Positions 1 to 13,000 of a stretch of DNA of 64,000 nt are shown here, in pieces (position 1 is the first letter of the stretch; every line of letters starts with the position of its first letter). The stretch is from the NCBI RefSeq assembly GCF_026151205.1, contig NC_087073.1, positions 11,439,578-11,503,577 on the forward strand, written 5' to 3'. Made by a program: the position numbers and the translations under genes. The notes beneath the pieces are model-generated. The model saw nothing but the letters and a program-made list of their open reading frames with translations, searched no databases and was not told the origin of the DNA. The stretch comes from Bolinopsis microptera. Lineage: Eukaryota; Ctenophora; Tentaculata; Lobata; Bolinopsidae.

Positions 1-120
1 AAAATGGTAGAAAATTTGTAAAAATAAAGCCCTTTGTAATATATAACACGGTCAACTAAAAATGGCATATCATAAATTGAATGATAATTAATCACTCTAC
101 ACTCGACTGTCATGTGACTT

Positions 121-440
121 TTTTAACACGTTCTCATGGTGGCCCTGATATGAATGACTATTCGAAACCCTAACCCTCTAATCTGATCCCAGCCCTAACC
201 CTAACCCAATCCCTAATTGAAGCATATGCTGAAACCCTAACCCTAAGGAGAAATTGGACCAACTTCCTTTTATGGTAATATCACGTTATCGAGACAGTTT
301 TCACTGATATCTCGCCAGGGGAGCATTTTCACCCTATGTCATCGGGTTATTTCGGAATCAGCGTCCGAAAATACATCTATTCAGGTTGGTTTCAACTGTC
401 GGGGGACCTTTTAGAAAAATCTCGAAGATCGAGTCTATAT
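121..440 (-). repeat. Dispersed repeat with CCCTAA/TTAGGG arrays
   Basis: This block contains several CCCTAA runs (about 168-245) followed by a conserved non-coding body that includes the word GACGCTGATTCCGA in inverted form. The mirror copy is 56590-56945 on the right arm, and a diverged third copy lies at 54868-55224. The telomere-like arrays are therefore part of a dispersed repeat family, not a chromosome end. Confidence 0.7.
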
Positions 441-802
441 ACTAAAGTTATTTAGCACGCTCGTCATAATAAATAATTAATTCACTTCACAACAATGAGC
501 AGTTCAGGCCCTCGTCCATCAAACACTCCTCAACCTTTTATGATCTCAGGATGTTGTTTTTAGTAAACTGACACAACAAAACAACATATAATATAAGCAT
601 GCCATGATTAGATATGAAACACATCTAAAACTCGAAAGTCGTTTTAATTAGTGGAATGTTGCTTTAACCCTCGCTTTTTAAATGTTATTATACAATCAAT
701 AATACGGTTTGTGTATATTTGAGAAAATATGAGCGGCATAGGTATTTATTTAGATGTGTGTAATTTGAAGGAAACATGTACAATGCAAATATAAAATACA
801 AT

Positions 803-2796
803 TATTATATTATAAAACAGGATCTTACCGACAAAAATGATTCTTAAAAATACCTTAATGCGGTAAACTGTACCCTTGAAAAAGATTTTCCCAACATCTG
901 TTGCATGCAGCTATATCTCTAATTTCGTTCAATTCATGCAAGTTGTCCATTTGCAAATTTCTACTACTTAAATCACTTCTTAAAACCGATAACAAGTTCA
1001 TTCTAGGTCTCCCCAATCTACCAATGAATAAATTGTCTGATTCAATAGCAAAAGAGAGAGCCGTTTGGGCTGGGGTGTTCTCCATACTCCTGAGAATGTG
1101 TCCAAACATCTTCCACCGCTGGTGTTCAATACGCTTGGATAACTTTTCAACTTTGCACCTTTCATACAATGCTTTGTTGCTTATCATACCTTTAGGCCAT
1201 TTGATGTTTAAAATGGACCTGAGGTGTCTACGATGGAGTGTGTCCATTTTTTCCATTGTTGCTTTCTTAGGACTCCAACTATTTGAGTTGTAAATCAATA
1301 CAGATACAACTTGAGCATCGTATAACCTCAGCTTTCTTTCAAGGGAAATTTTCTTACCGGACAACCATACTTTTCCAAAGTTCTTAAAAGCAATCTCAGC
1401 TAGGATTCTCTTTCTTTGAATGTCCTTCTCAGTACAGAGTAAGGAACCTAGTGACTTGTTACTTCGCCATGGTTCGTTATTAGCTAATGGCTGACCGTTT
1501 GTGTCTTTATCAGATTTTTTCGCCAGGTAGAAGGTACTGAATTCAGTTTTACTTTCATTTACTTTGTCAGGCTGTTGTTGAGCACAAAGAGATGTGAGAC
1601 CATAACTGTTGATGATTCTGAAATTCTTATTACTACCACCCTTGAGAGGAAAACAAAAATCAATATACCCAACTCTATCAGAGATCTGTTTGAAAGTTGT
1701 GATGAAAGGTTGCAGTTTAGGGCTAATAACAAATCCAATACCCCCATGACATTGTTCTTTCTAATCAAAAATTAACAGTCTGTAGTTGTTGTGAAGTATG
1801 ATATCCACCTGATTAATGCACTTAGTTTCTTGTAGTCCCACAATGTCCATACCGTACCTTTTGCAGTCATTACCCAGTAACTCCCTCTTTAAAAGTCGTT
1901 CAGACCGAGTTTTATCATTAACCGCAGTGTCTGGACTACCCAAGCCCCTAACATTCTAAGAACAAACAGCGAAAACAAATAGCACAGCACACAGTGTTGA
2001 TCCCATCTTGATTTTGGGCGTAGACTCTCCAGCCATAGCTGTATGTGGGTCGTCACTCCTACATTCTACCTAAAAGAGAATAGAATAGAGTAAAACAAAG
2101 TATTTTAGTAAAACAAAGTATTTTATTTATTAGCAGTGCAATCAATTCATATGATATAATTATAAGAATATAATAGTATGTCACACCTATTTAACTGTTA
2201 CGTTTGAGTAGTCGTGCCTTGGCTAAATCTAACTAGGACCAGTGGTGTCGATTAACATTTAATAGGTGAGTCTAAGTGACACAAATGGAAAATTTTAAGA
2301 AAAGACGGATCAAAACACAGATCCAAGGACAAGGAGACCCCACTGCAGGACCATACATGCTATTGGCTTGTGCATGGCCCAAAAAGGTTCCAGTTGTCCA
2401 GGAAACTGTACGTACTGGTCAACTAGTTTTGAATTTAGACTAGGCTTGATTTGTTCTGGGGTTTCTAGAGGTAAGATTTGATGGTGCCAGGTTTGTTCAG
2501 GCGGACATGGAAATTATGCGATGAATATATAGGTATATAAAAATCATATCAATATAAAAATAGATCCAAAAATAGATCCAAAGATTCACACGGCAGTCAG
2601 GGAACTTCCAGACAGGATGCTTTTGAAACAGGTATAATTAGCGCTTTTGTAATTAATTGTATGCAAGGGATGGGAATTGGGATGCTGATCAACTAAGCTG
2701 GTTCAATGCCCCAGCTATTTAGGGGGAGCCACTCAATTTCACGCCCAGGTGTTGTCAATTGCTGGGTTTCGAGAGAATAGAATAGAGAATATTAGA
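803..2796 (-). mobile_element. Short LINE insertion with 14-bp target duplication
   Basis: The inserted DNA is flanked by the direct repeat ATATAAAATACAAT at 789-802 and 2797-2810. The right arm (about 56240-56275) has this site once and uninterrupted, so it is the empty site. The element lies on the - strand: coding remnants are at 855-1960 and a non-coding 5' part at about 1980-2796. A short direct repeat of TAAAACAAAGTATTTTA occurs at 2091-2125. No poly-A tail is seen at the 803 end. Confidence 0.85.
855..1960 (-). pseudogene. Internally deleted LINE: endonuclease fused to RT tail
   Basis: Read on the - strand, the frame starts with an AP-like (EEP) endonuclease beginning: NVRGLGSPD, then IVGLQETKC, one in-frame stop, then GGIGFVISP and FRIINSYGLTSL. 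It then runs directly into the region after reverse transcriptase (NESKTEFSTF, SLGSLLCTEKDIQRKR) and a typical C-terminal tail (VLIYNSNSW, HRRHLRSILNIKWP, HQRWKMFGHILR). Most of the endonuclease and the whole RT catalytic domain are missing. The frame is open across the junction apart from the stop near 1765. Since target duplications flank the whole unit, the deletion probably preceded insertion. Confidence 0.8.
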
Positions 2797-2810
2797 ATAT
2801 AAAATACAAT

Positions 2811-3600
2811 GCAAATAAAAAATAAAAATGATAAAACTTGAGCTAAAACGACACATTGCATACATGCACAGTAAATAAATCGAACAAGTAAAACAAAATT
2901 TAAAGTAAAACAAAATTTAAATTTTATTGCCATAACAATGAACAATTATATCATAATAAATATACGTAGACATCCGATAATAAACTTGTTACATCCAGTA
3001 CAACCCAAGATGTCAGTAGACTAACAAAATTTTTTTTAAAAGCTAGCATGTTCATAGTTTTTCTAACGAGCATACTTAGGCTGCACGGAAATAGCTTTAA
3101 TTCTACGTCATATTAAAAACTTTACATCATTTTTGCATTGAAAATAATGTTAACTTTAAATGGATCACTATGCAATGAAACACACCAGTTGTTACAAGTA
3201 ATTATCAAACCCCACAGACAACAGGTTTGTGGCACATACTGAAATTAAATATAACACAATTAGAATATATTATATCGACTATCATAAATATATTAACCAA
3301 ATATATAGCAATTCACAATCTCCTTTTCTTTCTTAAAAAGGCTTTGAAAGATTTATAATATTAACTATAAAATAAAGGTGTCACAAGAAAGACTATAATC
3401 TTTCCAAATATAACTTCTCTCTTCATGAATACATGCACAACATGTAATAGAAAATCGTTCTAAACGAACACATTAAATAAATCATAAATACCAATATATT
3501 CACTAATTTTAACTTCTTTAAGTTTCACATTATTAAGATTATTAAAGTCTTACATATATATATGTAAGCCTCTTGATTATATATACAATATCAAAAACTT
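2811..3600. other. Unassigned AT-rich stretch shared by both arms
   Basis: There is no convincing coding sequence. It is AT-rich DNA matched on the right arm (55532-56250). I see no motif beyond simple A/T runs. Confidence 0.5.
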
Positions 3601-3615
3601 TGATTACAATGTTTA

Positions 3616-3897
3616 TTATTGGAATACAATTCTAAACAGTTCATTGTCAAATTCTCCTGACGACAATACCTCCCGGAGCAGTGAAGTTGGAGCTCCAGCT
3701 TTGGCCAAACGGCAAACAAACTGCAAGCTGTTTCTTAACGGGTGATACTCGTAAAATATCTGTTCCATATATTGGACCGTCGACGAGTCCAACTCGGCGC
3801 GCGTCCTGGTACTGGTAGGTTGTAAACCTACAAGCTGTTTCTTGCCATCAAGTTTTCCAAATAACATGATCTCGATCTCACTCAGCTGAGCTTGCAA
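3616..3897 (-). CDS. Possible last exon of an unidentified gene
   Basis: This is an open frame of up to 93 codons ending in ELFRIVFQ and a stop. It is preceded on the - strand by acceptor-like sequence near 3885-3895, which fits a terminal exon. The peptide is soluble and mixed-charge (…STVQYMEQIFYEYHPLRNSL…). I do not recognise it. On the right arm the match stops after the first ~20 codons (about 54800-54843), and the rest is replaced by unrelated repeat DNA. Only the left copy could encode this end. Confidence 0.35.
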   Translation of the reverse strand: MQAQLSEIEIMLFGKLDGKKQLVGLQPTSTRTRAELDSSTVQYMEQIFYEYHPLRNSLQFVCRLAKAGAPTSLLREVLSSGEFDNELFRIVFQ

Positions 3898-3923
3898 ATG
3901 GACATGCAGTAAATAAAATTACA

Positions 3924-4010
3924 TTTTACATTATATTCTACGGTCCTCTAGCTCTGATTGGCTAATTAGCCAATCAGAGCTACATAAAAGGACCGTAGAA
4001 TATAATGTAG
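3924..4010. repeat. Fold-back repeat (mirror at about 54684-54770)
   Basis: Nearly perfect inverted repeat: ACATTATATTCTACGGTCC, then the palindrome CTCTGATTGGCTAATTAGCC and the return arm. It is present in both arms. It resembles a small fold-back MITE and has no coding content. Confidence 0.75.
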
Positions 4011-4107
4011 AATAAAATAATTTAAATATTATTTTAACCATAAACCAGAGCGAGCGTTTATCGTAATTATTAAATAAAATGACGATGAGAATCACAACGT
4101 GAGACAG

Positions 4108-4230
4108 CATTGTATCACGTCGTAACCCCCACGGTCGTTTCACTATCGTTCGCGTTCTTACGATACACTATACAGGGGAGCCGCGCACTCGTGCGCGGCG
4201 GGTCATACAGCGTATGACAAAGACAAAAAA
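4108..4230. repeat. GC-rich terminal repeat of a small MITE
   Basis: Contains GGGGAGCCGCGCAC, CGTGCGCGGCGGGTCATAC and a GTATGAC end. The right arm has two inverted copies (about 54093-54205 and 54475-54581). The extra one at 54093-54205 is flanked by GTTCAC direct repeats, while the left arm has only one. This is a non-autonomous element with presence/absence difference between arms. A related word (CGCTCGGCCTGTCACTCCGCC) recurs near 28893. Confidence 0.6.
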
Positions 4231-4855
4231 CGTGGTAAATCACTTATTACGCTTTATTTTTATAATATTCTTCTTTATGTTTTTCTTTATCATTTATGTT
4301 TATAAACTATCAAAATTCGCGCCAAGTTACGTTCGTCGACGGTCTATTGAAATATATTTCGAATAATATTTGGAACAAATACTTCACGAGTTTCTTTACT
4401 GGGCCGCGCTCAGCCTGTCATTCCGCCAAATCTTTATTCGTTAATGAACATAATAGCCTGGGGTCCTCAGGTAAGAGTTTCTCTAACCAAAGCCCTCTCG
4501 CTTGCAGTAGCGCGCAACCGCCGTATTCTACTTGTGAAACAAGCGCGTCACGCAGTACGTAAAGACACATGGCTATGTGAACTTCACGAGTACCACCCGT
4601 TATATAATAGGATTCTTTTTTAAAAGACGGCCCCGACAGTTAAAACTAATTTCAATCGATTTTGACCATTGTTAATAGTCTGGCCTGGATCGGGCCATAA
4701 TATTTCGAGAAGAAAGCGGCGCGCGCTACTTCGAAGAAATTTAAATTTATTTATTATTTGCCACATATTATCAACAAGTTTTAAAATCGCATGAAGTTAA
4801 GTTTAAAACTGATACCCTGATTACTGATAAAGTCTAAAACTGATACCTTGGTAAA

Positions 4856-6400
4856 ATCATATGAATTTTGCCTGTAAAAGTTGATTATATCTTGATGTCA
4901 ATTAACATCGTAAGCTTTTGAAATTAGAATTAATTAAATGAGTCATAATACTTCACACAATATTTACACACAATATGATAATACTAATACAGGAAGTCTT
5001 TCTTGGATTCGACATTGAACTTTTCTCGGTCCCTGCACTGGAAAGTGGAACTGATCCTTTAAAGAAGTCAGCAGGTTCTGATTTAGGTACCCTGGTTTTC
5101 GGATCGCCATGTCTTCACAAGCAAGGTGTCTAATCTTCGTTGCCAAAAGGAATTTGTTGCCAGAGGAATATTTTCGTCAAGATAGGATTTAAATCAGGTC
5201 CTTATAATTTCTTTATGACTTGTCAGCTATAGGATAAGCATTGATGAGGTCCAATAATTCCTTCATAGCTCGTCACTGACAGGATCATTATCAACGATAT
5301 CCAATTATTCCTTCATAGCTCGTCACCAGTCACTGACAGGGTCACCGATCACTATTAATAAGGTCTGATGATTTCTTCGTGACTAACGAGGTACAGTAAT
5401 CTTTTACTGATACGTCAAGCCAAGTTAAGTGAATAACTATAAATATCCAAGCATTAGCTAACAAAATAGCATCTGGTTCTTATTCCTTTACCAAGTTATC
5501 TTTTCTGTAAACTGATCTTCTTAAAGCTGAAGGACTGATTCCCTCTCCAGTCTCCAAGATGGAGAATATTTGTTAAATTCTTGTAGTATTTATGAAGAGG
5601 TGACATTCTCCACGGTATGCTTGCGTTCTTCTGTATGCCATAGCTGCCATATTCCCAATACTCGAACAGCTCGTTCTCGACAGTGACAACAGCAGTATAC
5701 AAATTCACAAACTGCTCATTCATAAACATCAGTCTCCGGAATGCGACTTCATTTTAAGAGAGCTTGGAAAAGGGCAAATTCCGGGCCCAGTAATGTTTGT
5801 TTTCACTAGCATTGTAATGCAAGAAATTTTGCAACACAATGCAACCAACGAAGTTGTTCTTACCTCTCACAGTTCCAGGGTGTGAAGACGTGGAATCCAA
5901 GAAAGGTTTTCTGTATTTTTTCATATTGCGTGTAATATAAATATTGTGTGTTAAGTATTATGATTCATTTAATTAATTTTAATTTCAAAAGCTTACGATG
6001 TTAATTGACATCAAGATATCAACTTTTACAGGCAAAATTCATATGATTGTCGTTTTAAGGATGAAATAATGTGTCTAGAGCTCTGAATCTGTGCTACTCT
6101 AATATAAATGGTAGGAAAAGGTTAACTTTAGTTGAAGTCTCATGTCTCTACGACCTTTACTGAGCAATGGTTGAGACGCGACCGCGCCTTAAAATGGAGG
6201 CGCAGAGACATGTTGATGCTAAGGTCGTAGAGACATGAGACCTTGAATAAAGTTAACCTTTTTATCACATTTATATTACACTCCATTACTTTCGGGACCC
6301 TATCTAGACGTTTAAAGGTCAAAAACGGCAATTTTAAGAATTTTACCTGTATAAGGGCCTCGAAAAATATAAGGGCGTGGCCCGTTGGTCTAGATTCCGA
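4856..6400. mobile_element. Long-TIR element of family T1, left-arm only
   Basis: Inverted repeats of about 120 bp face each other at 4856-4980 and 5925-6046 (ATTTTGCCTGTAAAAGTTGA and its complement). Between them lies a ~50-bp tandem repeat at about 5205-5400 with core TTCCTTCATAGCTCGTCACT. The outer part 6056-6360 carries a hairpin with TCTCTACGACCTT on both sides and ends near GGGCGTGGCC. The whole is homologous to 32542-34766. Two short ORFs inside (4964-5146, 5496-5729) look like nothing known. The right arm has different DNA here. Confidence 0.7.
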
Positions 6401-7067
6401 TAGAGTTGAGCCACAAAATTTTTCAATGCAGTTTTTTAGCCAAGGCATCAACTAATAAGATTGGACCCAGAGCGATTGGATCAACTTCGGTTTTTATGAA
6501 CCAACATACTATTCAGTATACATCCCGTGTAATGTTTAATCTATACAGTATACATCCCGTGTAACTCCTTCAATTCGGTGCCAGAGAAACCCGGTGATCA
6601 GCAGTCAGATCAAGCATCGAGGCGGTGTTTTAACACATAAACTATTGTATCCGATTGTATGTTACAGTAACAATTAACGTAAATCGTAAATCGCTGGCTG
6701 TGGTGACAGATAACAGGTACAAATGTAATACTAAGCAGCGCGGCATTAACTTTCGGCAATGACAAGTTATTACTGTGAAAAAACGCAATTCAATCAACAT
6801 TCAAACGAAATCACATTGTAATATCGTCAATGTGAAATGTAAAAGTGCACACCCCATTTGCCTTGTCAACCTATATCTACATAAGTTAGCATTAGGCTTT
6901 GAATATTATATTGGATTGTTTTTATTCCAGTTTTGTTATAAATATATATTATCCAGCATAAAATTAAATCGCAATTTTTTTTAATTGAGTTTCTCTTCAT
7001 AACCCACGATATAATAGTTATGCACCTCATGATTAAATTGTTATCGGTTCTTGTCATTTTAGTTATT

Positions 7068-10000
7068 ATGGGCAGAGGAGAATATTACAAGAACAGATAT
7101 GGTAGAGGAAGCCGAGGGGGACGTGGTCAACGATCTAACAACTCACATCATTGCAGGTTTTGTTTTTATCATGATTCTGACAGAAAATTTATCTGATTTT
7201 GTGTCATTTGATTGGAACCAGTGTAATGTGTATACAAAAAAATCTTATGTTAGTATGTCACGGTTTGAGTGTGCTTCGAAACTAAAATATAATAATTTCC
7301 GATAAGCAGTTTCTGACAGTTTCTGACATTTTCACTAACTTCACCCCAATCTTATCCCAAGGGATGAATGTGGAGATGACAAAGATAATCATGCTCATCC
7401 TAACAAAAGAGAAAACAAATTCTCTAACAGACAAGAGTTAAAAAACATACTGTTGGATTTGGATAGAAAACCCTACAACTTTTACAAGGATCTCTACGGT
7501 AATTAAAGATAACTATTAAAGATTATTTTATGACTTGAGCTTCTTTCTCCAGGTTACTTGAGCTCTTGTTAGAATCAATATAGATATGTATCACCAAAAC
7601 ATTATCATCCAAGGAGGCATAATAACAATAACATATTATTTTCAGGGTTTACCTTTGATTTTGAAAGGATCTTCAGTCTTAAGTTCGATCATGTGCAAGG
7701 AGATCCATACGCCTCTCCCTCTAGAATATGTGTCACTCTTCCCCTCCAAAATGTAAGATGTAAGACATGGCCCATTCTCAATTTTTCAGTTTATCCACCC
7801 ATTTATGATTAAGCTCTTAAATCAAGTGGCAGGTTTGTGTAATTATAATGCAGGTATATAATATATATATCTAGTGTAATATTTGCACAATATTTCAGAG
7901 TAGGTTCCCAGATTGGTCATGGTCAAACAGTACTCGCACAGTTGCCCTTGCTGACTACATTTGTCGCAGGACTGTCGGTGCTATATCTGATCAGAAGGCT
8001 GACTACAAGGCACGTAAGTGACACTATAAATTATAGTCACTATAATACTGGTTTGTTTTTGTCTCCTGTAAACAGAATTCACAAGTTATGAATAACTGCA
8101 ACTGGTATTTCTCATCTTTAAATTTTGTTTACTTTACAGTTTACTTACTTTGCAAGGCTATCATGAGCAGTAATTTAGGGTCATGACTCATGATTATATC
8201 ATTCTAACAGCTATCTGAAATGATTGATTTTGCTGAATAAATCAAAATTTTACATTTTTAATTAAAATAATTCTGTCTAGGCATCGACTACTGATAAGTG
8301 AAAATATACATTATACATACTTCTAATAATCGAATCTAAAAAGTTGCTGCAGTAAGATTTAAGCTCAGTTCTATTTTATCAAGTGAGTTCTACACCAACA
8401 GTTTCTCTCTTGAGTCCCATTAAACAAAACACAAACAAGAGATTTGTGGCCTGTATGGCAACAAATACCAGTCTCACACCCTCATTAAACAAGAACTCTG
8501 AACACAGGATACCTATTATCCCCCCAGTTCTGTTCGCTGTAACTAAAACACTTATCATAAACGATCTGATAACAGTTGGTGAATATTCAGCGATCAAAAT
8601 AGGAGACAACAATGCTGCTGCAGCTATAGCCATGCGCTGTAACAGGAGGAACCAGAACAACCAGGACCTATTAACACAGAAATATAGTGTCGTTGGGAGC
8701 AGAACTGCCAACAAGCCCACTCCAATTGCTGGTTTTATTCTCCCAAACTTTTCAATGGCAAGAAGCATGAGGATAACACCCAGGGGCTCTGATAAGCTGA
8801 CTATACTAATATCAAACAGTGTAGCATTGTCAAATAAACATGTTCTTTCAGCTGGAACAAGTGCTCCAGTGCAATACCCCTCATTTAAAACTCTGGGCAT
8901 CGTGTAGGTACTTATATAATATGAGAACACGCTTGTCAAGCCTGAGAGTAAAAGTAACACGGAGTTGGAAATGTTTTCAGTTTGCTGGAGCAATCTGTAG
9001 ACCATGCTGCAGCTAATGTTTAAATCGTGCACTTCCACTGGTGGAGCTCTCTTCAGTCTGAATTTCACATCCCCTTTACCATTCATCTTGTAAATTTTCC
9101 TAATAGTAATCTCAGCCTCAGTCACGTTACCCCTGTAATACTGGAACCTTGCTGACTCCCTGATCACAGCAAAAAACACTATGCACGGAGAGAAGGCAAG
9201 AGAAGTGGAAATTACCAGACCTCTCCACCCAAAGTCATTCAGAATCAAGTAAGCCATACATCCAGTAACTGAAGCTCCTATACCCCAAGGTAAGGAGAGG
9301 CCAGAGAAAGCAAGAGCACGGAATTTATTGGGTGTAACCTCTCCACTCAGAGTGACAGTTGGCCCGGTGCCCAGACCAACAAACACTCCTGTTATCAAGC
9401 GAAGGACTATAAACTGCCAGTAGTTCTGCACGAAGGCGCACAATATCGCCGCTGCTGTGACTCCGACAGCTGAGATCAGAGATATGCGTTTTCTCCCGAA
9501 TCTGTCTCCAAATGTGGAGGTTACCAGTGGTGTTATCAGCATGGTGATCATAGTGCTGATCTGGAGACCTGATAGAGCGGCAGAGGAGAGGTTCCATTCA
9601 CACCTCAGTATTGGTCCTATTATTGTGAGGAGGACTATCTCTGCACCCTCCAGCGCACAGAAGAAGAATGTTCCAATTGTGTAGAGTAAAGTGCCCCACC
9701 CACATGTTGAGCCGTCCATTGCTTCATTTATATCTAGCTCAATTTCTTCAGCCTCTTTATCAAAATCTTCTCTTAACTTTCTCTTCTCATCTTGCAAGAT
9801 CTTGGTTCTCTGATCTTGGTTCTCTGAACTCATCCTGGTTAAGATAGGGAGTGGTGTAATTCAACTAGACTCAACTTTAACAAATTTTATGGGCTGGTAA
9901 AGATTAATCTACCGGATTAACAATTATCTATCTTATTGGTAAAATTTGAACGGTAAAGATGTTAGAGGTAAAAGGCACTATTGAGCCACCAGGGCGAACA

Positions 10001-13000
10001 AATTTGTGAGTAATTATTAAAATAAGAAGCTGCAGCTATTTTTTACAACAAAGGCATAACAAACACTGGGAAAGACTAGCTCTAATGCGGTATGCATCAT
10101 TTGAAGAATGAGTCTTGAGAACAATAGTATGTTGTATTATCAAACAAACAATGTACATTCATACTTAGTTCTTCTCAAAATTCACATTAGTTCTTCTCAA
10201 AAATGTACACTGCTGATGGTACCAATTGGTCTGTTAGTCATTGTCAAGGTTGATCTATCATTTCACACTAGACTAAACTAAGATTAAACTAAGACTAAGT
10301 TTACAGGACTAAACTAAGACTGGACTAAACTAAGACTAAACTAAGACTAAGTTAAGAGTTAATACTAAACTAAGAGTTAAGGCCCAACTAAGACTAAACT
10401 AAGAGTTAAGACTAAACTAAGAATCAACTAAAACTGAACAATTGCAGGTGGTTCGTGGCATGACGGCAAGGGTGGAGAGCTGAGGATAGAACACCCCTCT
10501 CAAAACATATTATTACGAACATCAGTCGAGGTTACTACTCACCAAACAATGCACAATTTATTATTTTGCGTTATTTAATTTACGATCTAACAGTTCTCTT
10601 GATCTAACGAAATTAATAATACAATTGTGAACTAAGCGCCACAGTTCTTATAAATCGACTATAATGTAGCTTTAGAAATGTTTAAAGGACCAGTTAACTG
10701 AAAAAAAAGTTATCCTCATATTTTGACAGATTGTGACAAATAGCAAACTAAGCAACGAGTCGAAATTCCTAAATCTCTAACTGCTCTCTAACGCGTGTAA
10801 TTAGCGTTTGTATTATTTTGGCGATGACGTCATAAAGTCCCTTGCGCGCACAGAGTAGCTCGTGAGACTGTATTTTACAGGTAGAAAATGGACATAATAC
10901 AATGTTTCTCCCCCAAATAACTCGAAAAGTAAGTATTTTAGGGTACATGTTGCTTCATAAGTTGTATATAAACATGGCCATTCTGCACAATTTGCACTCA
11001 TTCAAAAATCTGTAGGGCTTTCATAGCCCAATTTACGAGATGCCCATATTTTAGCATGATTTCTGGAACCGAAAATCAGTTTTTCGCCAATAACTGAAAA
11101 AGTAAGCACTTTAAGGCATATGTTTGTTCGTAAGTCATATATGAATATGCTAATTGCGGTTCTTTTGCACCCTGTCTAAAGACTCTATCACGATCCTATC
11201 GAAAATGGGCTCAGCACCACGCCCAAAATGGTTTTTGGCAAATTTCTCGAAAAGTAAGGATTTTAGGCCATGTGTTGCTCAGTAACTCCTATATAAACAT
11301 GCATATGCCGCTTGGTTTAAGCCTATTTAGAAGTCTCTACGACCTTCAGAAGCAAGGGGTCGGTTACGTTGTTGGGTCAATATGGGCGTGGCCCTCCCGG
11401 GTTTTCTCCACGGTCAAAAAATGTCTCCAAACGAAAATCGTTTATTCATACTTTCAGGAAGGTCTGTGCAAAGTTTCGTGAGTATTTGAACATTTGCAGG
11501 TTCATTTCCATAAATGTCCATAAATGACTGGACTACACAACTTTAGAGTTAACTTTAGAGAAACTCTTAAGTCATTTATCTCAAATTAAGCTGTTAGTGT
11601 CCATGATCAACCTGTGGCGACAATGTTTAACGTGAAATGTAAAAATCAGGAGTAATATAAAAAGTGTATTTTTAGATTAAAGTGCTAGCTCATAGTTTTA
11701 GAATTGTATAGATTAACGTTGGTCGTTTAGCCATCTAACAATCGATCGTGCCGTAATATATGGCCAGAGAATAATAGGGTCTTGGAAATTCTATAGTTGT
11801 TCAGTGGGTCGATTGACTGAACACGTTTGCACTTGGTATTTAAACTTACCAGTAGTTTATTTATGTTATGTACCGATGATAATGCAATTAGGATAACAAC
11901 TAGGTAAGCCGTAAGTCTAATTCAAAACGCACCGCACACCGTACACACCAATCAGTATTACTATTTGGTAGACCGGGTATTTTGGCGGGAATTCTGTTCC
12001 CACGGCACTGTTCTGATAGAAGCTACTTCTACTAATAATCCCAGAGGAACGGCCGTAAAGTAGCAAGACTTCTTGTCTCCTGTACTGGCTGACACATGTG
12101 GATTAAAGTTAGAAATTCCGCTATGATATAAATATAATTGCTCTCGGAATTGAACAAACTCCTACTTATCTAGATCCTTTCTAAATTCGTTAGAGTTTCA
12201 TGGACTGGGGAAAAATAATCGGTACAGTCTCCCTGCTTGTGTAATTAAGCAATGAAAACAATCCAAAATTATCACATTATATGACATAAGTTGTAATAGC
12301 AGAAACTTTCTAACCGTACATTCACCCGCCACTGTTCAAGAAATTATGTCACTGTTTAAAATCTTGACGTGAGCACTGTACATACAATCAGCTATTCCTT
12401 TAGTTAGGATGATAGCCAAAACTATAAGGATTTTGGAGAACTAGGGTAATAGTCATAATTATAAAATTTGAGTGAGTTACACGTGTTTTATTGACGATGA
12501 TAAACATTTGCAATGTATTACGCTATGCAAGCGCGCACTGAGGGACTTTATGACGTCACGACGCCACAGCTTATTATTGCAATAACTCGCGTTACACGTA
12601 CGCTAGAGAATTGGTTCTTTCGGCGATACGATTCTTTACCAGTTTGTCACAGCTGATTTAAATCTTAGCCAAATTGGAGACTGGTCCTTTAATTTATGAA
12701 TAATACATTATATACCTCATGGAACTGCGGTACCGTAATGGTCACTATAGGTTTATAGCGGATGTCTGTCGTCTGACAAGATGAAAACAAGAATAACGAC
12801 TACAGGTAAAGGAAGAGAACATTCTGCTCAGGTTCTGTGTTGGACTACCGGCTAAAGGGAGGAATATCTGCGGGCACTGGGCTGCAGATATCTGTACTAA
12901 CACCGTGCACAATATTGTCATTAGGTTTACCGTTTATCATGTTTCTTATCTTATCAATCTTCTAACGTACCATGTTGCGATATTGTACCTAACCGCGGGA

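Noticed and set aside
163-245. True telomere at the left edge
   Set aside because: The TTAGGG runs are short, degenerate and part of a repeat found twice more inside the window; matching DNA continues on both sides.
901-1293. + strand 130-codon ORF
   Set aside because: Shadow of the LINE RT-tail remnant on the - strand.
8383-8907. 174-codon ORF opposite the MFS gene (and 46433-46957)
   Set aside because: Antisense shadow of the transporter; no independent features.
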